DNA from: Pseudomonadota bacterium
GTDB taxonomy: Bacteria; SZUA-182; DTGQ01
DNA: 20,146 nt
NCBI GenBank assembly: GCA_030605265.1
Contig: JAUWIR010000010.1
Location: 1-20,146 of the forward strand
Reading direction: 5' to 3'
A program made the translations under genes and the position numbers. Positions within the stretch are counted from its first letter, which is position 1, and every line of letters begins with the position of its first letter. The notes under the pieces are model-generated. The model made no database searches. It was given only the letters and a program-made list of their open reading frames with translations, and was not told the DNA's origin. Below are positions 20,088 to 20,146 of the stretch, in pieces.

Positions 20088-20146
20088 AAATTGGAGAGTT
20101 TGATCCTGGCTCAGAACGAACGCTGGCGGTATGCTTAACACATGCA
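20088..20146 (+). rRNA. rrs: 16S ribosomal RNA, 5' end (partial)
   Basis: The universal 5' region is present: AAATTGGAGAGTTTGATCC, TGGCTCAG, then GAACGCTGGCGG and TTAACACATGCA at the window edge. AAATTG at 20088 matches the usual mature 5' end. The gene runs off the right edge. The 59 visible bases are too conserved to name the organism. Confidence 0.97.

Overview
The window looks like a bacterial chromosome segment (AT-rich, Shine-Dalgarno-led genes, sigma70-type promoters) that ends inside the first ~59 nt of a 16S rRNA gene. The host cannot be named from so short a stretch. The integrase and the small zinc-ribbon proteins resemble families I associate with Desulfobacterota, Nitrospirota and similar groups, which is only an inference.

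Nearly all of the window (about 568-19460, 18.9 kb) appears to be one integrated mobile element. A perfect 39-bp direct repeat (568-606 and 19422-19460) marks the ends. A tyrosine integrase gene lies just inside the left end. Copies of an 11-bp repeat (TGGGGCTAGTC) sit beside both ends, as arm-type integrase sites would. Outside it are a small ribbon-helix-helix gene on the left and the rRNA promoter and 16S start on the right, so the element sits about 0.5 kb upstream of an rRNA operon promoter.

Layout, left to right. (1) 665-8008, minus strand: one long, mostly overlapping replication and integration operon. From its promoter at 8187-8215 it reads: structured leader, ribbon-helix-helix protein, SpoVG-like protein (frameshifted), a 921-residue primase-polymerase/MCM-like helicase fusion, three small unknown proteins, a GNAT-like protein, an SF2 helicase, a 55-residue protein and finally the integrase. 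The integrase ribosome binding site is locked in a hairpin. (2) 8304-10945, minus strand: a HTH gene and unknown accessory proteins with a strong two-tier terminator. (3) 11283-14024: cargo, comprising a two-domain lipoprotein, a short Rha-like protein and a Fic protein with its own palindromic operator. (4) 14229-14378: a GC-rich, strongly structured non-coding stretch. (5) 14403-19272, mostly minus strand: a coiled-coil protein, two zinc-ribbon proteins sharing a repeated C-terminal motif, a frameshifted HTH protein, two excisionase-like HTH proteins, an unusual short sigma factor fused to part of a zinc ribbon, and several tiny overlapping genes.

I see no capsid, portal, tail, terminase large subunit, relaxase or conjugation genes. 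The element carries its own primase-helicase, second helicase, integrase, several small DNA-binding regulators and a sigma factor. This fits an integrative plasmid or a phage-satellite-like island that replicates autonomously and may borrow packaging or transfer from a helper. That lifestyle is inferred. Two genes each need removal of one base from a homopolymer run to restore a sensible reading frame, which is either decay or sequence error.
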